This document shows, one piece after another, positions 10,575 to 10,725 of a stretch of DNA of 10,725 nucleotides. Source of the stretch: a bacterium. Lineage in GTDB: Archaea > Nanoarchaeota > Nanoarchaeia > Woesearchaeales > UBA10216. The notes below the pieces were generated by a model that was not told the DNA's origin, made no database searches, and worked only from the letters and a program-made list of their open reading frames with translations. The position numbers and the translations under genes are program-made. The stretch spans positions 1 to 10,725 of the forward strand of contig JAAGZO010000083.1 of NCBI GenBank assembly GCA_024206195.1, in the 5' to 3' direction. Positions within the stretch are counted from its first letter, which is position 1, and the number at the start of each line of letters is the position of its first letter.

Positions 10575-10725
10575 ATGGCAAAATTGAATAATGATTCCCA
10601 GGAAACAAGGGGCGATGGCGGGACATCGACCAACACGAATGTATCTGGAACATTTGAATGGGCTAAATATACTGTCAATTTCATTGATGGATGCAAACAT
10701 GACTGTAAATATTGCTATGCCAAGG
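10575..10725 (+). CDS. Radical SAM protein, N-terminal part (partial)
   Basis: 50 codons are visible before the window ends. After a Gly/Thr/Asn-rich start comes SGTFEWAKYTVNFIDGCKHDCKYCYAK, with C40, C44 and C47 in the C-x3-C-x2-C arrangement that holds the [4Fe-4S] cluster of radical SAM enzymes. The EWAxYTVNxxxGCxHDCxYCYA context is that of the spore-photolyase-like and phage Gp37/Gp68 (DUF5131-type) radical SAM proteins; which of these it is cannot be settled from this fragment. AGAGG lies 9 bases before the ATG. The substrate is unknown. A three-Cys-motif partner (TcmP) gene often accompanies the Gp37/Gp68 group and could lie downstream. Confidence 0.8.
   Translation, partial: MAKLNNDSQETRGDGGTSTNTNVSGTFEWAKYTVNFIDGCKHDCKYCYAK

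Overview
The window looks like an accessory region of a bacterial genome. It is A+T-rich by eye. Many short, mostly unrelated genes lie head-to-tail on the + strand, each followed by non-coding DNA carrying short recurring motifs. No ribosomal, tRNA or core metabolic gene is visible, so the phylum cannot be fixed. If the selenoprotein reading below is right, the host decodes UGA as selenocysteine. Some genes have strong Shine-Dalgarno sites (5524, 6994, 10184, and 5336 on the - strand), while others (2008, 4267, 4712, 7371, 8862) have none I can see, which suggests mixed origins.

Region 1 (1-8183) is the small-gene array. It holds a cut-off membrane protein, a PH-like protein (146), a zinc-ribbon membrane protein (555), a YcxB-like membrane protein with a small membrane partner (1007, 1550), a six-helix membrane protein (2008), a DUF4234-like plus zinc-ribbon protein (2817), and a two-gene unit (3485, 4015) ending in a probable selenoprotein. 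These are followed by two soluble proteins of unknown function (4267, 4712), a Cys-rich exported peptide on the - strand (5124-5336), a 44-residue basic protein (5524), further unknowns (5869, 6293, 6994) and a HEPN plus zinc-ribbon protein (7371). At least four repeat types recur at gene boundaries. The pattern resembles an integron cassette array, but no integrase and no complete attC site could be identified.

The most important result is at 4015-4224. A 69-codon frame contains one in-frame TGA at 4171. It encodes a stand-alone CopZ C-terminal-type [2Fe-2S] domain in which Sec-Cys replaces the Cys-Cys pair usual near the end. Conserved-looking sequence continues after the TGA, and a bacterial SECIS-like hairpin begins about 12 bases downstream. 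Standard gene calling would truncate or miss this gene.

Region 2 (8449-8862) is a four-helix membrane protein on the - strand, probably made from a leaderless or nearly leaderless mRNA.

Region 3 (8863-10183) has no convincing protein gene but is highly organised. Two arrays of a repeat built on AAATGTGCCAGCTTTTTTTC, spaced by about two or three helical turns, flank a locus with a consensus sigma70 promoter (TTGACA-18-TATAAT), a foldable 235-nt transcript and an intrinsic terminator. This looks like a non-coding RNA inside transposon-end-like or iteron-like DNA.

Region 4 (10061-10725) has a complete anti-16S Shine-Dalgarno driving a two-codon ORF, then a hairpin, an unknown 103-residue protein, a 12-bp hairpin, and the start of a radical SAM protein with a CxxxCxxC motif that runs off the window.
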